Below are positions 40,011 to 49,424 of a DNA stretch of 64,000 bases, one piece after another. The DNA is from Ensifer adhaerens (GTDB lineage Bacteria > Pseudomonadota > Alphaproteobacteria > Rhizobiales > Rhizobiaceae), in contig NZ_CP015880.1 of NCBI RefSeq assembly GCF_000697965.2, positions 1,612,001 through 1,676,000 of the forward strand, read 5' to 3'. Within the stretch, counting starts at the first letter, position 1. Each line of letters begins with the position of its first letter. The translations under genes were made by a program, and so were the position numbers. A model generated the notes under the pieces. The model did no database searches. It was not told the DNA's origin and worked only from the letters and a program-made list of their open reading frames with translations.

Positions 40011-40616
40011 ATGTTGACATCATCACGCTCTGCATCTGAAGTTCGTCCGATGGATAGGGAGCTGCCTTGCACGACACAGCCGATTGAAATCTGCGATTGG
40101 TCCTCCGATTGGGCGGAGCGGTTTGCCACCAAGGCGAAGACGATCCGCCAGGTTTTGGGCGATCATGCCTTGCGTATCGACCATATCGGCTCCACCGCAA
40201 TCCGTGGTCTGGCTGCCAAGCCGATCATCGATGTTCAGATTTCCGTTGCCGATCTGGAGTCCCTCGACGTGCTGGCGGAAAAAATGGCGGCGATCGGCTA
40301 CCTGTGGCGGCCGCAGAATACCGATCTGGCGAAACGCTACTTTCGTGAGCGCCCTGGCGACGAACGCACGCACATCCACGTGCGCCGAGCGGGAAGCTGG
40401 CAGGAACAATGGTCGCTGCTGTTTCGCGACTACATGCGCGCCCATGCCGAGGAACACGGCCCATACGTCGAGCTGAAGCGGGCATTGGCAAGCCGACATC
40501 GCCACGACCGGGCAGCCTATACCGAGGGCAAGTCGGAACACTTGTGGCAGGTCATTCGACGCGCGGATCGGTGGGCTGCGGCAAGCGGCTGGAGACCAGG
40601 TCCTTCCGATGCGTAG
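40011..40616 (+). CDS. GrpB-family (UPF0157) nucleotidyltransferase-fold protein
   Basis: The 201-residue protein has the GrpB core: RIDHIGSTAIRGLAAKPIID (nucleotidyltransferase-like Gly-Ser and Asp pattern), then DVQISV, THIHV and a C-terminal helical part with KSEHLWQVIRRADRWA. The family is linked to the nucleotidyltransferase superfamily but its reaction is not known. The ATG at 40011 follows AGGA; a second ATG at 40050 is possible. It is a stand-alone gene between the IS target and petABC. Confidence 0.85.
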   Translation: MLTSSRSASEVRPMDRELPCTTQPIEICDWSSDWAERFATKAKTIRQVLGDHALRIDHIGSTAIRGLAAKPIIDVQISVADLESLDVLAEKMAAIGYLWRPQNTDLAKRYFRERPGDERTHIHVRRAGSWQEQWSLLFRDYMRAHAEEHGPYVELKRALASRHRHDRAAYTEGKSEHLWQVIRRADRWAAASGWRPGPSDA

Positions 40617-40840
40617 GCCGGTCTTCCGCTGCCCGGCACAGCCTTAATCCGAGATCGGTGCGGTGGCCAATGATCGGCCGAATACGGTAGCTGCTGTCTG
40701 CATCGCAAGCCTGTCCTGCGAGCGACTGGTGTTTAGCCGCCTGCCCTTCGCCAAAGGAATGCGTGAAGCATCGCGAACTTGCTGCAGGTCCGGCCAAATT
40801 CCTCGCCCAAGGTCAACGGTGTCGGGATGCACGGTGGCAA

Positions 40841-40877
40841 ACGAAAAAGGCCCCGGACGAACCGGGGCCTTTTTCGT
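40841..40877. terminator. intrinsic terminator of the petABC operon
   Basis: A perfect 16-bp stem (ACGAAAAAGGCCCCGG / CCGGGGCCTTTTTCGT) with a 5-nt loop lies 36 bp after the petC stop. T tracts exist on both strands, so it can also end the GrpB transcript. The remaining gap 40617-40840 shows nothing else. Confidence 0.9.
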
Positions 40878-40912
40878 TGGGTCTTGGTCGTACCGGCCTG
40901 AGCCGGAGCCGA

Positions 40913-41782
40913 TCAATGTTCCTTGTTGGCGTAGACCGACTTCTTGGTGAGGTACACCAGGCCGGTGAAGATCAGCAGGAACACCATGACCATGAAGCCG
41001 GTGCGCTTGCGCTCTTCGAGGTGCGGCTCGGCGGCCCACATCAGGAACGCCGAAACGTCCTTTGCGTACTGGTCGACCGTCTGCGGCGTGCCATCGTCAT
41101 AGGTGACCTGGTCGGCGGAGATCGGCTGAGCCATCGCCAGCGCGGCAGCGTTGGCGAAGTACGGGTTGTAGTGCGTGCCTTCAGCCACTTCGACGCCCTG
41201 CGGCGGATCCTGGTAGCCGGTCAGCAGCGCGTGGATGTAGTCCGGGCCGCCTTCCTGGTAGGGCCAGAACATGTCGAAGATGAACTGCGGGAAGCCGCGC
41301 TCGATGCCGCGAGCCTTGGCGATCAGCGAGAAGTCCGGTGGAGCTGCACCGTTGTTCGATGCGGCAGCCGCTTCCTTGTTCGCGTAAGGCGACGGGAAGT
41401 GGTCGGAGGCGACAGCCTTGCGGGTGAACATCTCGCCGTCGGCGTTCGGGCCGTCCTGAACTTCGTAGTTCGCCGCAAAGGCCTTTACCTGGCCTTCCGA
41501 ATAGCCCAGGCCTTCCAGCGTGCGGAAGGACACCAGGTTCATCGAGTGGCAGGCAGAACAGACTTCGGCGTAGACCTTCAGGCCGCGCTGAAGCTGACCC
41601 TTGTCGTAGTGACCGAAGGGACCGGCAAAGCTCCAGTCCTGCTGTTCCGGCTTGTGGATCGGATAGTGGGGCGTACCGCCGCCATGCTCCTCGCCGCCCT
41701 TCGCCTCTTCGGCAACAGCCGTACCGAGACCGAGACCAGCGACGACAGCGAGTGACAGAATGCCTGTAACAAGCTTTTTCAT
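40913..41782 (-). CDS. petC: cytochrome c1 of the bc1 complex
   Basis: Cytochrome c1 passes electrons from the Rieske protein to soluble or membrane cytochrome c. The 289-residue protein has a signal peptide (about residues 1-24), the haem-binding motif C75-S-A-C78-H79, a Met-ligand region, and a C-terminal membrane anchor (about residues 260-280, VMVFLLIFTGLVYLTKK). The ATG at 41782 is chosen; a long in-frame upstream extension lies in another gene's frame. It is the third gene of petABC, followed by a terminator. Confidence 0.96.
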   Translation of the reverse strand: MKKLVTGILSLAVVAGLGLGTAVAEEAKGGEEHGGGTPHYPIHKPEQQDWSFAGPFGHYDKGQLQRGLKVYAEVCSACHSMNLVSFRTLEGLGYSEGQVKAFAANYEVQDGPNADGEMFTRKAVASDHFPSPYANKEAAAASNNGAAPPDFSLIAKARGIERGFPQFIFDMFWPYQEGGPDYIHALLTGYQDPPQGVEVAEGTHYNPYFANAAALAMAQPISADQVTYDDGTPQTVDQYAKDVSAFLMWAAEPHLEERKRTGFMVMVFLLIFTGLVYLTKKSVYANKEH

Positions 41783-41814
41783 TGTTGTGGGTTCCTTATC
41801 AATCGCTGTTCTGA

Positions 41815-43095
41815 TCAGGCGCGCGCGGCAGCCGGCTGCGCCTTGGCATTCTGCTTTTCCAGCACCGCTTCGGTGATGGAGTTCGGAATGCGCTTCGGCG
41901 TCTCGATCAGACCGAGGACCGGCAAGATGACGAGGAAGAAGCCGAAGTAGTACAGCGTGCCGATCTGCGACATCACGACGTACAGGCCTTCCGCCGGACG
42001 CGAGCCGAGCCAGCCGAGCAGGATGGCGTTGGCCACGAAGACCCAGAAGAACAGCTTGTACCACGGACGGTAGACGGCCGAGCGGACCTTGGACGTGTCG
42101 AGCCAGGGCAGGAAGAACAGGATGATGATCGAGCCGAACATCACCAGAACGCCGCCGAGCTTGGAGTCGATCGGGCCGACATTGAAGGTGATGGCGCGCA
42201 GCATCGCGTAGAACGGCAGGTAGTACCATTCCGGAACGATGTGAGCGGGCGTCTTCAGCGCGTCAGCCGGAATGTAGTTGTCCGGGTGGCCGAGGAAGTT
42301 CGGCTGGTAGAAGACGAACCAGGCATAGATGATCAGGAAGACGGAAACGCCGAGCGCATCCTTCAGCGTCGCATAGGGCGTGAAGGGCACGGTGTCGGTC
42401 TTGGACTTGACTTCAACGCCGGTCGGGTTGGTCTGACCCGTTACGTGCAGCGCCCAGATGTGCAGGACGACGACGCCGGCGATCATGAAGGGCAGCAGGT
42501 AGTGCAGCGAGAAGAAGCGGTTCAGCGTCGGCTGATCAACGGCGAAGCCGCCGAGCAGGAACTGCTGGATCCACTCACCCACCAGCGGGAAGGCGGTGAA
42601 GAAGCCGGTGATAACGGTCGCGCCCCAGAAGGACATCTGACCCCAGGGCAGAACGTAGCCCATGAAGCCGGTCGCCATCATCAGGAGGTAGATGACCACG
42701 CCGAGGATCCAGAGGATTTCGCGCGGAGCCTTGTACGAGCCGTAGTAGAGACCACGGGCGATGTGCAGGTAGACGGCGATGAAGAAGAAGGATGCGCCGT
42801 TGGCGTGCATGTAGCGCAGCAGCCATCCGTGATTGACGTCGCGCATGATCTTCTCGACCGAGTTAAAGGCGACGGTCGTTTCAGCGGCGTAGTGCATGGC
42901 CAGCACGATACCGGTCAGGATCTGTACGATCAGCATGACCGAGAGCATGGCACCGAAGGTGTAGGCGTAGTTCAGGTTCCGGGGAACCGGGTAGCTGATG
43001 AAGCTATCGTGAACGAGACGCGGCAACGGCAGACGGGAATCAACCCATTTCTCAATGCCAGTCGTCGGCGTGTAGGTTGAATGTTCAGCACTCAT
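41815..43095 (-). CDS. petB: cytochrome b of the bc1 complex
   Basis: Cytochrome b forms the quinol oxidation and reduction sites of complex III. The 426-residue protein has about eight to nine membrane helices, paired haem histidines ([10 protein letters not shown] region; [25 protein letters not shown]), and the Qo-site PEWYYLPFY motif. It begins [10 protein letters not shown] after a GAGGGGAC site. It lies 14 bp after petA and 32 bp before petC on the same strand. Confidence 0.97.
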   Translation of the reverse strand: MSAEHSTYTPTTGIEKWVDSRLPLPRLVHDSFISYPVPRNLNYAYTFGAMLSVMLIVQILTGIVLAMHYAAETTVAFNSVEKIMRDVNHGWLLRYMHANGASFFFIAVYLHIARGLYYGSYKAPREILWILGVVIYLLMMATGFMGYVLPWGQMSFWGATVITGFFTAFPLVGEWIQQFLLGGFAVDQPTLNRFFSLHYLLPFMIAGVVVLHIWALHVTGQTNPTGVEVKSKTDTVPFTPYATLKDALGVSVFLIIYAWFVFYQPNFLGHPDNYIPADALKTPAHIVPEWYYLPFYAMLRAITFNVGPIDSKLGGVLVMFGSIIILFFLPWLDTSKVRSAVYRPWYKLFFWVFVANAILLGWLGSRPAEGLYVVMSQIGTLYYFGFFLVILPVLGLIETPKRIPNSITEAVLEKQNAKAQPAAARA

Positions 43096-43109
43096 TATCA
43101 GTAGTCCCC

Positions 43110-43688
43110 TCAACCGATCTTGATAACTGTGTCGGATACGAACGAGAAGGTCGGCACGTGAAGGTTCTCCGGCGCCGGACCCTTACGGATGCGGCCGGCC
43201 GTATCGTAGTGCGAACCGTGGCAGGGACAGAACCAGCCACCGAAATCACCGGCCTGGCCAAGCGGCACGCAACCGAGATGGGTGCAGGAACCGATCATGA
43301 CGATCCAGTTTTCCTTGCCTTCGCCGGCGGAACGATCGAGGTCGCTCGCGGAAGCGTCGGCCGGAAGGTTGGCGTTGCGCGCAACCTGGTCCTTAAGCTC
43401 GTCCAGCTTGACGGCCTTTGCCTCCTCGACTTCCTTCTCCGTACGGTTGCGGATGAAGATCGGCTTGCCGCGCCATTTCGCCGTCAGCGACATACCGGGC
43501 TGAAGGCTCGATACGTCAACCTCGATCGAGGCGAGCGCGAGCGTCGATGCGTCCGGACGCATCTGGTCGATGAACGGCCAGGCGACGGCACCAGCGCCGA
43601 CGACGCCTGCCATACCGGTAGCCAGATAAAGGAAGTCGCGGCGAGTGGGCTCGCCCAAGGCCTCGCTTGAAGTGTCGTGTTCGCTCAC
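43110..43688 (-). CDS. petA: Rieske iron-sulfur protein of the bc1 complex
   Basis: The 192-residue protein has a twin-arginine-type N terminus ([10 protein letters not shown]) that doubles as a membrane anchor, and the Rieske cluster motifs C135-T-H137-L-G-C140 and C154-P-C156-H157-G-S. The start is GTG at 43688 with GAGGATGG upstream. It is the first gene of petABC; an FnrL/FixK-type palindrome lies 73 bp upstream of its start. Confidence 0.97.
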   Translation of the reverse strand: MSEHDTSSEALGEPTRRDFLYLATGMAGVVGAGAVAWPFIDQMRPDASTLALASIEVDVSSLQPGMSLTAKWRGKPIFIRNRTEKEVEEAKAVKLDELKDQVARNANLPADASASDLDRSAGEGKENWIVMIGSCTHLGCVPLGQAGDFGGWFCPCHGSHYDTAGRIRKGPAPENLHVPTFSFVSDTVIKIG

Positions 43689-44055
43689 GGCTAAACCATC
43701 CTCTCACGCAATATTGCGGAAACCGCATCCGCCCCCGGCGAAATTCCTGCCCCTTGCGGTTTGATCCAGGTCAAGGAACCACGCCCTATTCATAGTGCTG
43801 TCGCCCCATCGCCTTGCGGTTGCAAATGCGACATCGGCACAGAATCCGAAAAGAATCGGCGCGCGCACAGCACGCAGAATCCCCGTCAATCCGGCGCGTT
43901 CTATGCTTGATCGCAAATTATGTCCAGCCTTGACAAGGGCATGTGGGCAGATTGTCGCGGGGAAAAGCGCGGCCAATTGGCACAAGGACTTGACGGCCAT
44001 CAGTTGGGCGGAATTTACGCCCGCCGGATGGGCTTGAAGGCGTCCGTAAAGCGCC
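43689..44055. other. intergenic region upstream of petABC
   Basis: This 367-bp stretch holds the petABC promoter region and the FnrL/FixK-type box. I see no gene in it. The end of the convergently placed ABC-transporter gene is at 44056, and no strong terminator is visible for it. Confidence 0.5.
43761..43774. promoter_or_regulatory. FnrL/FixK-type box upstream of petA
   Basis: TTGATCCAGGTCAA is a TTGA-N6-TCAA palindrome, the core of the FNR/FixK binding site (TTGAT-N4-ATCAA, one outer mismatch). It is centred about 79 bp before the petA start. Confidence 0.6.
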
Positions 44056-45921
44056 CTACTCCGCCGCCTCTTCCCGGGCGAGAAATCCGCCGGACTGGCG
44101 TGACCAGAGCCCGGCGTAAAGCCCGCCGCGGGCGACAAGTTCGGCGTGCGTTCCCTGTTCGACGATCCGCCCCTTGTCCATCACCACCAGCCGGTCGAGC
44201 GCGGCGATCGTCGACAGCCGATGCGCGATCGCGAGCACCGTCTTGCCCTGCATCAGGCGGTCGAGATTGGACTGGATCGCCGCTTCGACTTCGGAATCGA
44301 GCGCCGAGGTCGCCTCGTCGAGCACGAGGATCGGCGCATCCTTCAGCATCACCCGGGCGATCGCGATGCGCTGCCGCTGTCCGCCCGAAAGCTTGACGCC
44401 GCGCTCGCCCACATGGGCGTCGAGCCCCTTGTGGCCGCGCTGGTCCTGAAGGTCGGCGATGAAGTCGTAGGCTTCGGCTTTCCGCGCCGCAGCGATCAGT
44501 TGCTCCTCGTTCGCGTCGGGACGGCCGAAGAGGATGTTGTCGCGGATCGAGCGATGCAGAAGTGAAGTATCCTGGCTGACCATGCCGACCTGGGCGCGCA
44601 GCGACTCTTGCCTGACGGACGCGATATCCTGGCCGTCGATCAGGATGCGCCCGCTTTCAAGATCGTAGAAGCGCAGCAGCAGGTTGACGAGCGTCGACTT
44701 GCCGGCGCCCGAGCGACCGACGATGCCCACCTTCTCGCCCGGGCGCACCACGAGCGAGAAATCGTCGATGACGCGGTCGCCCTTGCCGTAGTGGAAGCGG
44801 ACGTGCTCGAAGCGGATTTCCGGCTTGCTCACGGCCAGTTCCGTCGCGTCGGGCCGATCGACGAGACCGATCGGCTGAGAGACCAGTTCGGCCGAGTTCT
44901 GGATCGTGCCGATGTTGCGCATGATCGAGTTGAACTGCGTCATCATGCGGCCAAGCAGCATGTTGAGCCGGAGCACCAGTGCCAGCGTGAAGGCGACCGC
45001 GCCGGAACTGATCGAGCCTGCGAGCCAGAGATGGATGGCGTAGACCGCGATCGCCGTGATCATCAGGCCGGAAAGCAGTGCCAGCGAGGCGCGCACGGCC
45101 GTCAAGAGCCGCGTGAACGGGATGACCGCGCGCTGGAACCGGTCGAAGCCGCCGCGGATATAGCGGTCGTTCTCCTCGTCGCGCCCGAAGAGCTTCAATG
45201 TCTGGATGTTGGAATAGGCATCGACCATGCGGCCGTTCAGCATCGACGCCATTTCGGCGGTATCGCGGGCGTGCTTGCGGATGCGTGGAACGAAAAAGCG
45301 CGCCAGCACCAGGAAGACGACGATCCAGAAGCCGACCATCGCGGCCAGACGCCAGTCGAGCTGCGCCACCAGCGCCATGGTGGACGCCGTGTAGATGACG
45401 ATGAACCAGACGACCTGCAGCAGCGAGACGAGCAGGTCGCTCGTTGCTTGAGCGCCGGCCCAGACCTTGGTGACGATGCGGCCGGAAAAGTCGTTCTGAA
45501 AGAAGGTCAGCGACTGCCTGGCGACGTGCACGTAGGATTGCCAACGCACCAGGTTCAAAAAGCCTGTCGTGATCGCCTGTTCTTCGACGAGCGCCGCCAA
45601 CGACACCGCGATGAAACGGAAGACCATGACTGTCAGGAGCATGAACAGAAGCTCCGGGCCATTGGCGGCGATCAACCCGCTCCAGCCAGCTTCCGGCTTC
45701 ACGGTGTCGAGCAGATCGACGAGCCGCCCGACGAAGTAGAATAGACCCGCCTCCAGCATGGCGACGAGGCCGCCCAAGACGGCCATAGCGATGAACGGTC
45801 CCTTGGCCTGTCTGGCGTAGAACCAGGCAAACCCCCAGAGCGATTTCGGCGGCTGCAGGCGCTCGCGCGGTGCGAAGGGCTTGATCCAGTTCTCGAAGAG
45901 GCTGACGATGGCGCTGAGCAT
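44056..45921 (-). CDS. ABC exporter half-transporter (fused permease and ATPase)
   Basis: The 621-residue protein has an N-terminal six-helix ABC exporter membrane domain (about residues 40-350) and a C-terminal ATPase domain with Walker A GRSGAGKST (near 400), signature LSGGQRQRIAIARV, Walker B ILVLDEATSALD and the H-loop AHRLSTI. It is a close paralogue of the next gene upstream, and the two likely form a heterodimer. Family members export lipids, peptides or drugs; the substrate is unknown. A hairpin lies between the two genes. Confidence 0.92.
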   Translation of the reverse strand: MLSAIVSLFENWIKPFAPRERLQPPKSLWGFAWFYARQAKGPFIAMAVLGGLVAMLEAGLFYFVGRLVDLLDTVKPEAGWSGLIAANGPELLFMLLTVMVFRFIAVSLAALVEEQAITTGFLNLVRWQSYVHVARQSLTFFQNDFSGRIVTKVWAGAQATSDLLVSLLQVVWFIVIYTASTMALVAQLDWRLAAMVGFWIVVFLVLARFFVPRIRKHARDTAEMASMLNGRMVDAYSNIQTLKLFGRDEENDRYIRGGFDRFQRAVIPFTRLLTAVRASLALLSGLMITAIAVYAIHLWLAGSISSGAVAFTLALVLRLNMLLGRMMTQFNSIMRNIGTIQNSAELVSQPIGLVDRPDATELAVSKPEIRFEHVRFHYGKGDRVIDDFSLVVRPGEKVGIVGRSGAGKSTLVNLLLRFYDLESGRILIDGQDIASVRQESLRAQVGMVSQDTSLLHRSIRDNILFGRPDANEEQLIAAARKAEAYDFIADLQDQRGHKGLDAHVGERGVKLSGGQRQRIAIARVMLKDAPILVLDEATSALDSEVEAAIQSNLDRLMQGKTVLAIAHRLSTIAALDRLVVMDKGRIVEQGTHAELVARGGLYAGLWSRQSGGFLAREEAAE

Positions 45922-46002
45922 GGTTCCGATATAGGCGGTTCGGCAGGAACAGCAATCGGTTTCGACACAATTGCAGATTACAAATGCGTAACGTCTAACA
46001 AA

Positions 46003-46034
46003 GAGGCCCGCCGCTCTTTCGAACGGCGGGCCTC
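46003..46034 (-). terminator. hairpin between the two ABC exporter genes
   Basis: Arms GAGGCCCGCCG and CGGCGGGCCTC (11 bp) lie 8 bp after the first ABC gene's stop. The T tract that follows on the minus strand is short (CTTTGTTA), so it may be a partial terminator that lowers expression of the second gene. Confidence 0.6.
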
Positions 46035-46041
46035 AGGTTGC

Positions 46042-47895
46042 TTACTCTGCGGCCTCTTCCTTCTCGACGTCGTCGGCGATGAAGCCGCCCGACTGGCGAG
46101 ACCAGAGGTCAGCGTAGAGACCGCCATGGGCAACGAGCTCGGCATGCGAGCCGGTCTCGACGATGCGGCCGGCCTCGAGGATCACCAGCCGGTCCATCTC
46201 CGTCAGCGTCGACAGGCGGTGGGCGATCGCGATCACCGTCTTGCCGGCCATCAGCGCGAACAGGTTCTCCTGGATCGCCTGTTCGACTTCGGAATCGAGC
46301 GCCGAGGTCGCCTCGTCGAGGATCAGGATCGGCGCGTCCTTCAAGAACACGCGCGCGATCGCGATACGCTGGCGCTGGCCGCCGGAGAGCTTGACGCCGC
46401 GTTCCCCGACCTGCGCGTCCAGGCCCTTGCGGCCCTGGTTATCCTCGAGCCCCTGGACGAAGTCCCAGGCGTTCGCCTTCTTGGCCGCCGCAATGATCGC
46501 CTCGTCGTCCGCTTCCGGATGGCCATAGGCGATGTTGTCGCGAATGGAGCGGTGCAAGAGCGAGGTGTCTTGCGTCACGACGCCGATCTGCGAGCGCAGG
46601 CTGTCCTGCGTGACGGTGGAGATATCCTTGCCGTCGATCCGGATCGCACCGTCCTCCAGGTCGTAGAAGCGCAACAGCAGGTTCATCAGCGTCGTCTTGC
46701 CCGCACCCGAGCGACCGACGAGGCCGATCTTCTCACCCGGCTTGATATCGAGCGACAGGTGATCGATGACACCCTTGGCCTTGCCGTAGTGGAAGCGGAT
46801 GTTGTCGAAGGCAATCGCCCCCTTGTCCGCTGTCAGCGTCTTGGCGTCCGGCTCGTCGACGATGTCGTGCGCCTTGGTCATCATGCCGATGCCGTCATAG
46901 ACCGTGCCGATATTCTCGAACAGCGCCGAGACTTCCCACATGATCCACTGCGACATGCCGTTGATGCGCATCGCAAGGCCGACGGCGATCGCGATCGCGC
47001 CGACGGAGATCGCACTCGTCAGCCACAGATGGATGCCAAGCGCTGCGATCGCAAAGAGCGCGATACTGTTGTTGGCATAGACCAGCACGTGGAACAGCGT
47101 CACCTTGCGCATCTGGCGATGCACGGTGTCGAGGAAGCCGTCCATGCCGTCGCGCGCATAGCCTTCCTCGCGGCCGGCATGCGAGAACAGCTTGACCGTA
47201 CCGATATTGGTGTAGCTGTCGACGATCCGGCCGGTCATCATCGAGCGCGCGTCCGCCTGCTCCTTGGAGATCTTCTGCAGCCGCGGCACAAAATAGCTGA
47301 CGATGCAGATGTAGATCGCCAGCCAGATGCCGAGCGGGATCACCAGCCGCCAGTCGGCGGTGGCGACGACGGCGAGCATCGTGACGAAGTAGCTGACGAC
47401 ATAGACGAAGACGTCGAGGATCTTCATCACGGTTTCGCGCACGGCTAGTGACGTCTGCATGACTTTCGTTGCCACGCGTCCGGCGAACTCGTTGGCAAAG
47501 AAGGTCATGCTCTGGCGCAGCAGGTAGCGGTGCATCTGCCAGCGGGCGATCATCGGATAGTTGCCGAGCAGCACCTGATGCATGATCAGCGAATCGATCG
47601 CCACGAGGCCCGGCAGGCCGATGAGGACGAGCGCACCCATCCAGAACAGCCGTCCGCTTTCGGCGGCGAGGAAGCTCTCGCGGTCGGCGCTCGACAGCCA
47701 GTCCACCATGTTGCCGAGGAACTGGAACAGCGCCACTTCGCCAATGGCGATCAGCGCCGTACAGACGGACATGATGATGAGCCACGGCGCAGCCGGCTTG
47801 GAGTAGTGCCAGCAGAAGCCGAACAGAGTCTTCGGCGGAACCGTCGGCTCCTCCGGCGGATAGGGATTGAGGCGGGATTCAAACCAGCCAAACAT
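46042..47895 (-). CDS. ABC exporter half-transporter (fused permease and ATPase), leader-controlled
   Basis: The 617-residue protein has the same layout as its downstream paralogue: six-helix exporter domain (about residues 35-340), then Walker A GRSGAGKTT, LSGGQRQRIAIARV, ILILDEATSALD and AHRLSTL. Stretches such as QDTSLLHRSIRDNI are shared by both. The ATG at 47895 follows a strong AAGGAG site that lies within a short hairpin. Upstream is a leader with a small ORF and alternative hairpins, so this is the first gene of the pair and its expression is probably conditional. Substrate unknown. Confidence 0.92.
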   Translation of the reverse strand: MFGWFESRLNPYPPEEPTVPPKTLFGFCWHYSKPAAPWLIIMSVCTALIAIGEVALFQFLGNMVDWLSSADRESFLAAESGRLFWMGALVLIGLPGLVAIDSLIMHQVLLGNYPMIARWQMHRYLLRQSMTFFANEFAGRVATKVMQTSLAVRETVMKILDVFVYVVSYFVTMLAVVATADWRLVIPLGIWLAIYICIVSYFVPRLQKISKEQADARSMMTGRIVDSYTNIGTVKLFSHAGREEGYARDGMDGFLDTVHRQMRKVTLFHVLVYANNSIALFAIAALGIHLWLTSAISVGAIAIAVGLAMRINGMSQWIMWEVSALFENIGTVYDGIGMMTKAHDIVDEPDAKTLTADKGAIAFDNIRFHYGKAKGVIDHLSLDIKPGEKIGLVGRSGAGKTTLMNLLLRFYDLEDGAIRIDGKDISTVTQDSLRSQIGVVTQDTSLLHRSIRDNIAYGHPEADDEAIIAAAKKANAWDFVQGLEDNQGRKGLDAQVGERGVKLSGGQRQRIAIARVFLKDAPILILDEATSALDSEVEQAIQENLFALMAGKTVIAIAHRLSTLTEMDRLVILEAGRIVETGSHAELVAHGGLYADLWSRQSGGFIADDVEKEEAAE

Positions 47896-47956
47896 AACAT
47901 TGCTCCTTCAGAGTATTTTGAAGGAAAGCGGGATTTCGCCCCGCATTCTTATGATG
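47896..47956 (-). promoter_or_regulatory. hairpins over the ribosome site of the first ABC exporter gene
   Basis: Read on the minus strand, CCTTCA and TGAAGG (47919-47924 and 47905-47910) pair over an 8-nt loop and bury most of the AAGGAG ribosome site. A second small hairpin GCGGG/CCCGC spans 47928-47944. Confidence 0.55.
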
Positions 47957-48014
47957 AAAAAGTCAGTCCGGAAATGCAGCCCGCAAAGGGCTTCGTCTTC
48001 CGGAGTCCCGGAAG
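47957..48014 (-). promoter_or_regulatory. candidate attenuator: mutually exclusive hairpins and T tract
   Basis: Three arms occur in order on the minus strand: CTTCCGG (48008-48014), CCGGAAG (47997-48003) and TTTCCGGA (47967-47974). Arm 1 pairs with arm 2 (7 bp), or arm 2 with arm 3 (TCCGGAA/TTCCGGA, 7 bp, with an inner AGCCC/GGGCT stem). Arm 3 is followed after 5 nt by five T residues, so the 2:3 form is terminator-like and the 1:2 form would be its antiterminator. Confidence 0.6.
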
Positions 48015-48052
48015 CGCGTCGATCTCGGTTAAAAGATAGGTCGCGGAACCGG

Positions 48053-48109
48053 TCAGGCCAAACGGTGGCCCACTACTCCAGGAAGGCGTGTCAACATCAA
48101 TACATTCAT
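48053..48109 (-). CDS. putative 18-residue leader peptide of the ABC exporter operon
   Basis: An ATG with a perfect GGAGG ribosome site 5 nt upstream opens an 18-codon frame (MNVLMLTRLPGVVGHRLA) and ends in TGA 38 nt before the first attenuator arm. The position and the strong ribosome site suggest a regulatory leader peptide whose translation sets the RNA fold downstream. No run of a single amino-acid codon is seen, so arrest by a drug or by tRNA shortage cannot be told apart. Confidence 0.5.
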   Translation of the reverse strand: MNVLMLTRLPGVVGHRLA

Positions 48110-48307
48110 GTTTGCCTCCGTCGGTTCGCGTTGAAGAGGTCCGATCTCTACCCTTATTCGCGCTCGCATGCCAGATTGTCGCAGGCACTTTCTTGCCCAA
48201 TTTTTCATCGCTCCGACCGCTGTTGCCGTTTCGGCACAGATTAGCGCAGGCAATATGAGCGACCTCAAAAGCAAGCAGCGCCGGACGTTTCGCGGCGGAG
48301 AACAAGG

Positions 48308-48880
48308 ATGATCGCTTCATCGGACACGCCTCCTGACCTTCAAAGTGTCGGCTTTCTCCTGCGGCGCCCCCGCGAGGGTGACGCAGACGTGCGCCTGAGG
48401 CTCGGCCGCCATCCGGATATCTACCGGATGTTCGGTGCGGGCAGGTCGTTTCCCGGCCTCTTCGGCCACGGTGAAGCGGACGCCTGGGTAACGCGCATCG
48501 CCGAACATCCGGCCGCCTGGATCATCGATCAGGACGGCCTCGTCGGCGAAGTGCGGCTCGACAACATCAACCGCGCCGATCGCCGCGCGAACTTCGCCAT
48601 CGGCATTTTCGATCCGGATCGCCTTGGCAAGGGTCTTGGCACGGCGGTCATCAAGCGGGTATTGGCCTATGCCTTCGACGAACTTGCCCTTCATCGGGTC
48701 TCGCTGAGGGTCCTCGCCTTCAACGAGCGGGCGATTGCGGCCTATCTCAAGTCCGGTTTCTCGATCGAGGGCCGCGAACGCGAATCGGCGCTGATCGACG
48801 GTGAGTGGCACGACGACATCATGATGGGCATCCTGGCTGCGGATTTCGATACGCGGCGCAACGCCCCCGGAAACGAGTAA
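48308..48880 (+). CDS. GNAT-family N-acetyltransferase (RimJ/RimL type)
   Basis: The 190-residue protein has the GNAT fold: an N-terminal strand VGFLLRRPREGD, an acetyl-CoA binding loop DPDRLGKGLGTAVIKRV (near 105-121), and the C-terminal FNERAIAAYLKSGFSIEGRERE typical of RimJ/RimL-like enzymes. The acceptor is unknown: ribosomal protein, drug or metabolite. The ATG at 48308 follows AAGG. It lies 6 bp before trmL and is divergent from the ABC leader. Confidence 0.88.
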   Translation: MIASSDTPPDLQSVGFLLRRPREGDADVRLRLGRHPDIYRMFGAGRSFPGLFGHGEADAWVTRIAEHPAAWIIDQDGLVGEVRLDNINRADRRANFAIGIFDPDRLGKGLGTAVIKRVLAYAFDELALHRVSLRVLAFNERAIAAYLKSGFSIEGRERESALIDGEWHDDIMMGILAADFDTRRNAPGNE

Positions 48881-48886
48881 CCTGAC

Positions 48887-49348
48887 GTGAGCAATCTGCG
48901 CATCGCCCTCTACCAGCCCGATATTCCCGGCAATACCGGCACGATCCTGCGCATGGCCGCCTGTCTCGGGCTTTCGGTCGATGTGATCGAGCCGGCCGGC
49001 TTCGACCTCTCCGACCGAAACCTGAAGCGCGCCGGCATGGACTACATCGCGTCGGTGGCGCTCACTCGTCACGTCAACTGGGAGCGCTTCGAAGAGTGGC
49101 GCTCGGCGAGCGGACGTCGGCTGGTGCTCGCCTCCACCAAGGCTGCCCTGCCCTATACGCGCTATGATTTCCGCCCAGACGACATCCTGCTTTTCGGGCG
49201 GGAAAGCGCCGGCGTGCCCGATCACGTGCACGAGCGCGCCGATGGCCGCATCCTCATTCCGATGGCCGACGGCCAGCGCTCGCTGAACATCGCGATCTCC
49301 GCCGCGATGATTGCGGGCGAAGCGATCCGGCAGGTTTCGCCGATTTGA
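48887..49348 (+). CDS. trmL: tRNA (cytidine(34)-2'-O)-methyltransferase
   Basis: TrmL methylates the ribose of the wobble base in tRNA-Leu isoacceptors. The 153-residue SPOUT protein has PDIPGNTGTILRMAACLG near the N terminus, DILLFGRESAGVP in the middle and IPMADGQRSLNIAISAAMIAGEAIR at the C terminus in broken form, matching TrmL in length and motifs. The start is GTG at 48887. It probably forms an operon with the acetyltransferase gene 6 bp upstream. A second SPOUT enzyme of the TrmJ type is encoded near the window start. Confidence 0.94.
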   Translation: MSNLRIALYQPDIPGNTGTILRMAACLGLSVDVIEPAGFDLSDRNLKRAGMDYIASVALTRHVNWERFEEWRSASGRRLVLASTKAALPYTRYDFRPDDILLFGRESAGVPDHVHERADGRILIPMADGQRSLNIAISAAMIAGEAIRQVSPI

Positions 49349-49424
49349 TACCGTCTCCATAGCCGTCTCCTTGGCGGCAGGCCGAGCTCTTTGAGAGCCC
49401 GGCCGAGAGCCCTCGTTTCCAACG

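Noticed and set aside
47949-48320. 123-codon minus-strand frame in the ABC leader
   Set aside because: No ribosome site, no family features, and it runs through the attenuator-like hairpins in another frame.
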